Source of the DNA: Clostridia bacterium
Lineage (GTDB): Bacteria > Bacillota > Clostridia > Lachnospirales > Lachnospiraceae
Assembly: GCA_910574835.1 (NCBI GenBank)
Contig: CAJTDE010000020.1
Location: forward strand, 1 to 64,000
DNA length: 64,000 bases
Direction: 5' to 3'
Made by a program: the position numbers and the translations under genes. Below, piece after piece: positions 61,509 to 64,000 of this stretch. The notes beneath the pieces were generated by a model, which worked only from the letters and a program-made list of their open reading frames with translations, did not search any database and was not told the origin of the DNA. The stretch's first letter is position 1, and each line of letters starts with the position of its first letter.

Positions 61509-62480
61509 TTATCTTCCTGCCTTTTTATTCCGGATGAAGTCCACATATACCGCAAGAAGGATAACCAAGCCCTTAACGATATACTGCCAGTTGGAGTCTA
61601 CTCCTAACAGGTTCAGGCCGTTGTTCAGTACGCCGATGATCAGAACGCCGATCAAAGTGCCGCCGAGACGCCCGGAACCGCCGCTCATGGAAGTACCACC
61701 TACCACTACCGCCGCAATGGCATCCATCTCTGCGCCGTCTCCTGCCGTGGGCTGGCCGGAATACAGACGGGAAGCAACCACCAGGCCTGCAATACCGGAC
61801 ATAATGCCCGTGTAGGTGTAAACAATAAATTTTACCTTCTGCACATTGATACCGGAAAATTTTGCCGCCTGTGCGTTGCCGCCCACCGCATAGATATGTC
61901 GTCCCAGCTGTGTCCGATTAATCATAAACGCCGCGATGATAAATACAATAATCATCAAAATGACAGGCGTCGGCACCGGGCCAACATAGCCGGCTCCCGG
62001 AAACTTGAATGTATCTGTCATACAGCGGATGGGAGAGCCTCCGGTAAGCACCAGGGCGATTCCTTTGGTAATGTTCATAGATGCCAGGGTCACAATAAAA
62101 GGCGGAATATCCGTCTTGCAGATGACAAAGCCGTTGAACATACCTACAAGCGCTCCCACGCCGATAGCCGCAAGAAATCCCACAATCTCGGGAAGGCCGA
62201 AATTGATCACGCAGCCTGCCGCCACAACGCCGGAAAGTGCAATCACAGAACCAACCGAAAGTTCAATGCCTCCTAAGATAATGACCATAGTCATACCAGT
62301 GGCTAAAAATAAATTGGATGCGTTCTGACGAAGAATATTGAACACATTCTTCGGCGTCAGAAATGTAGCCCTTGTGGTGGGGAACACAACCAAAAAGATA
62401 CACATTACCAACAATGCAATTATAATACCAATATTATCCTTGAAATATCTGACAATTCCATTCTTTAATCTGGCTGCCAT
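61509..62480 (-). CDS. Sugar ABC transporter permease, RbsC-like
   Basis: 323-residue membrane protein of the ribose/galactose/xylose permease family, with NASNLFLATGMTMVIILGGIELSVGSVIAL near residue 50 and GRHIYAVGGNAQAAKFSGI near 195. It forms the channel of the ABC importer with the ATPase upstream and the lipoprotein downstream. Confidence 0.95.
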   Translation of the reverse strand: MAARLKNGIVRYFKDNIGIIIALLVMCIFLVVFPTTRATFLTPKNVFNILRQNASNLFLATGMTMVIILGGIELSVGSVIALSGVVAAGCVINFGLPEIVGFLAAIGVGALVGMFNGFVICKTDIPPFIVTLASMNITKGIALVLTGGSPIRCMTDTFKFPGAGYVGPVPTPVILMIIVFIIAAFMINRTQLGRHIYAVGGNAQAAKFSGINVQKVKFIVYTYTGIMSGIAGLVVASRLYSGQPTAGDGAEMDAIAAVVVGGTSMSGGSGRLGGTLIGVLIIGVLNNGLNLLGVDSNWQYIVKGLVILLAVYVDFIRNKKAGR

Positions 62481-62504
62481 AGCTTCTCCTCCTTCACTTC
62501 GCTC

Positions 62505-63989
62505 TTACTTTGCCGCAAGCTGCATGATCTTTTCCTGAGTAACGTCCGCATGATCCAGGCATCCGGTAACACGGCCCTCATTCATAACATAAATCCGGTC
62601 GCTCATATTGATAATTTCCGGCAGCTCGGATGAAATCATAATGATAGACATTCCCTGTTTTACCAGTTCGTTCATAATCCCGTAAATTTCCGCCTTTGCG
62701 CCTACATCCACGCCGCGGGTAGGCTCATCCAGGATTAAAATTTTGGGAGCTGTGGCAAGCCAGCGTCCGATCATAACCTTCTGCTGATTTCCGCCGGAGA
62801 GATTGCCGATAATCTGCTCCTGGCTCGGTGTCTTTGTTCCCATCATATCAATGTATTTCTGAGTGATCTCTTCCTCCTTTTTCACATTCACCCTCAGATT
62901 TTTGATAAATTGGGAAAGAACCTCAATGGTGGAATTAAAGCGCACGCTCTGCACCTTGTAGAGTCCTTCCTCCTTCCGGCTCTCGGGAACCAGAGCGATT
63001 CCGTATTTTAACGCGTCTATGGGAGATTTAATCTGCACCTTCCGGCCCTCCACAAAGACCTCGCCGGACATATGGTCTGCCAGCCCGAATACTGCCTTCA
63101 TGGTCTCGCTTCTTCCCGCACCCACCAATCCTGCAAAGCCGATAATCTCTCCCCTTCGAAGTTCAAAGGTGGCATCCTTTGCCATCTTATTATCTGAAAT
63201 GTGCTCACACTTAAGCACTACCTCCCCCGGCTCCAGATAATCCCGTGTATAATAATTGGTCAGCTCCCGCCCAACCATCATGGCAATGAGTTCATCCTTT
63301 GTCGTCTCCTTCACCACCTTGGTTCCGACGGTCTCCCCGTCACGCATGACAGTTACCCGATCACAAATCTCTTCCAGTTCACTCATTTTATGAGAAATAT
63401 AGATAATGCCCACGCCTTTTTTCGTAAGGGCACGCATAGTCTCAAACAGGAAGCCCACTTCCTTGTCCGAGATGGATGAGGTCGGCTCATCCATAACCAA
63501 AATTTTAGAATTAAAGGAGATTGCCTTTACAATCTCAACCATCTGCTGCTGCGCAATGGTCAGATGTTCCACCAGCGTATCCGCATTGATGTTCATCTCA
63601 TACGTATCCATAAGCTTCTGTGCTTCCTCTGTCATCTGCTTACGGTTAATATTCATTTTGCTTCCCGGCTCGCGGCCCAGAAAAATATTCTCGGCAACGG
63701 TCATATAGGGAACCAGAACCAATTCCTGGTGCACTATGGAAATGCCCGCCTCCCGTGCCGCCACAACACCGTTGATGGCCGCCTTTTGGCCGTCTATGTA
63801 GATCTCTCCCTCTTCTGCATGGTAAATACCACCCAGTACTTTAATCAGAGTGGATTTACCGGCGCCGTTCTCCCCCAGAAGCGCATGTACTTCTCCGGCC
63901 TTTAACTGCAGACCTACATTCTGAAGGGCCTTGACACCGGGGAAGGATTTATGGATTCCTTTCATTTCAAGTAAATACTGTTCACTCAC
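62505..63989 (-). CDS. Sugar ABC transporter ATP-binding protein, RbsA-like
   Basis: 494-residue double ATPase. First half: Walker A GENGAGKST, signature-region LTIAQQQMVEI, Walker B ILVMDEPTSSI. Second half: degenerate Walker A GLVGAGRSE, signature LSGGNQQKV, Walker B ILILDEPTRGVD. This layout is usual for ribose/galactose-type importers. The visible start is GTG at 63989 with GGTGG upstream; the window ends 11 bases further on, so a start outside it cannot be excluded. It is the first visible gene of the transporter-TCS operon. Confidence 0.95.
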   Translation of the reverse strand: MSEQYLLEMKGIHKSFPGVKALQNVGLQLKAGEVHALLGENGAGKSTLIKVLGGIYHAEEGEIYIDGQKAAINGVVAAREAGISIVHQELVLVPYMTVAENIFLGREPGSKMNINRKQMTEEAQKLMDTYEMNINADTLVEHLTIAQQQMVEIVKAISFNSKILVMDEPTSSISDKEVGFLFETMRALTKKGVGIIYISHKMSELEEICDRVTVMRDGETVGTKVVKETTKDELIAMMVGRELTNYYTRDYLEPGEVVLKCEHISDNKMAKDATFELRRGEIIGFAGLVGAGRSETMKAVFGLADHMSGEVFVEGRKVQIKSPIDALKYGIALVPESRKEEGLYKVQSVRFNSTIEVLSQFIKNLRVNVKKEEEITQKYIDMMGTKTPSQEQIIGNLSGGNQQKVMIGRWLATAPKILILDEPTRGVDVGAKAEIYGIMNELVKQGMSIIMISSELPEIINMSDRIYVMNEGRVTGCLDHADVTQEKIMQLAAK

Positions 63990-64000
63990 GCATCGCCACC

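Overview
The window looks like chromosomal DNA of an anaerobic, motile Gram-positive bacterium of the class Clostridia, most likely a Lachnospiraceae-type gut commensal. This is inferred from gene content only: a MetVF-type methylene-tetrahydrofolate reductase, clostridial flagellar chaperones, many PTS and ABC sugar systems, strong AGGAGG ribosome sites and several TTG starts. No rRNA, tRNA, CRISPR array, phage or transposase gene was seen. Nearly all genes lie on the minus strand; the plus-strand exceptions are a fructosamine-kinase-like gene (8.7 kb) and a ParA/ComFB/RelQ trio (43.3-45.9 kb).

Layout. 0.1-8.4 kb: a mannose-family PTS (IIA-IIB-IIC-IID), and next to it an operon of PfkB sugar-phosphate kinase, zinc sugar-phosphate dehydrogenase, DeoR repressor and mannitol-type EIICBA. 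8.6-15 kb: fructosamine kinase family, AraC plus EamA exporter, DUF3788, a small membrane protein with a SUFU-domain partner. 13.6-18.2 kb: a LicT-controlled beta-glucoside operon (licT, bglP, bglA) with a clear RAT antiterminator over a terminator. 18.3-20.4 kb: secreted Cys/His-rich protein, ECF sigma factor and RsgI-like anti-sigma factor. 20.6-25.9 kb: response regulator, histidine kinase, and LolD-FtsX-type ABC transporter. 26-29.3 kb: a D,D-carboxypeptidase, YjfB, MetF and MetV. 29.6-43.2 kb: a motility region (fliD, fliS, FlgN-like, FtsE-like, second FliD-like protein, nucleotidyltransferase, two chemoreceptors, two unknown proteins) with candidate SigD promoters. 43.3-45.9 kb: ParA, a ComFB-domain fusion and a RelQ-type alarmone synthetase. 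46-56.7 kb: a long housekeeping run (GlgX-like protein, DUF5662, dGTPase, DnaG, RpoD, TrmK, Nif3, nucleoside kinase, HD hydrolase). 57-64 kb: a ribose-type ABC transporter followed by a two-component system and an extra membrane-anchored binding protein.

The most unusual content is non-coding. Repeat family R1 (122-bp period, at 4.9, 16.9, 48.4 and a remnant at 49.36 kb) and family R2 (82 bp, at 20.2, 46.6 and 60.4 kb, with partial copies at 20.33 and 27.19 kb) both form hairpins whose stems are kept by compensating base changes between copies. Both sit directly upstream of the Shine-Dalgarno sequence of a minus-strand gene. A third hairpin family (R3) includes a 212-bp foldback at 39.5 kb. 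A structured 128-nt leader precedes the second FliD-like gene. Other points of interest are the ParA-ComFB-RelQ trio, the sigma/anti-sigma/His-Cys protein module, a GlgX homologue that has lost its catalytic aspartates, a histidine kinase with a 14-residue tandem repeat inside its dimerisation region, and a pair of matching operator sites linking that two-component system to the ABC transporter behind it.
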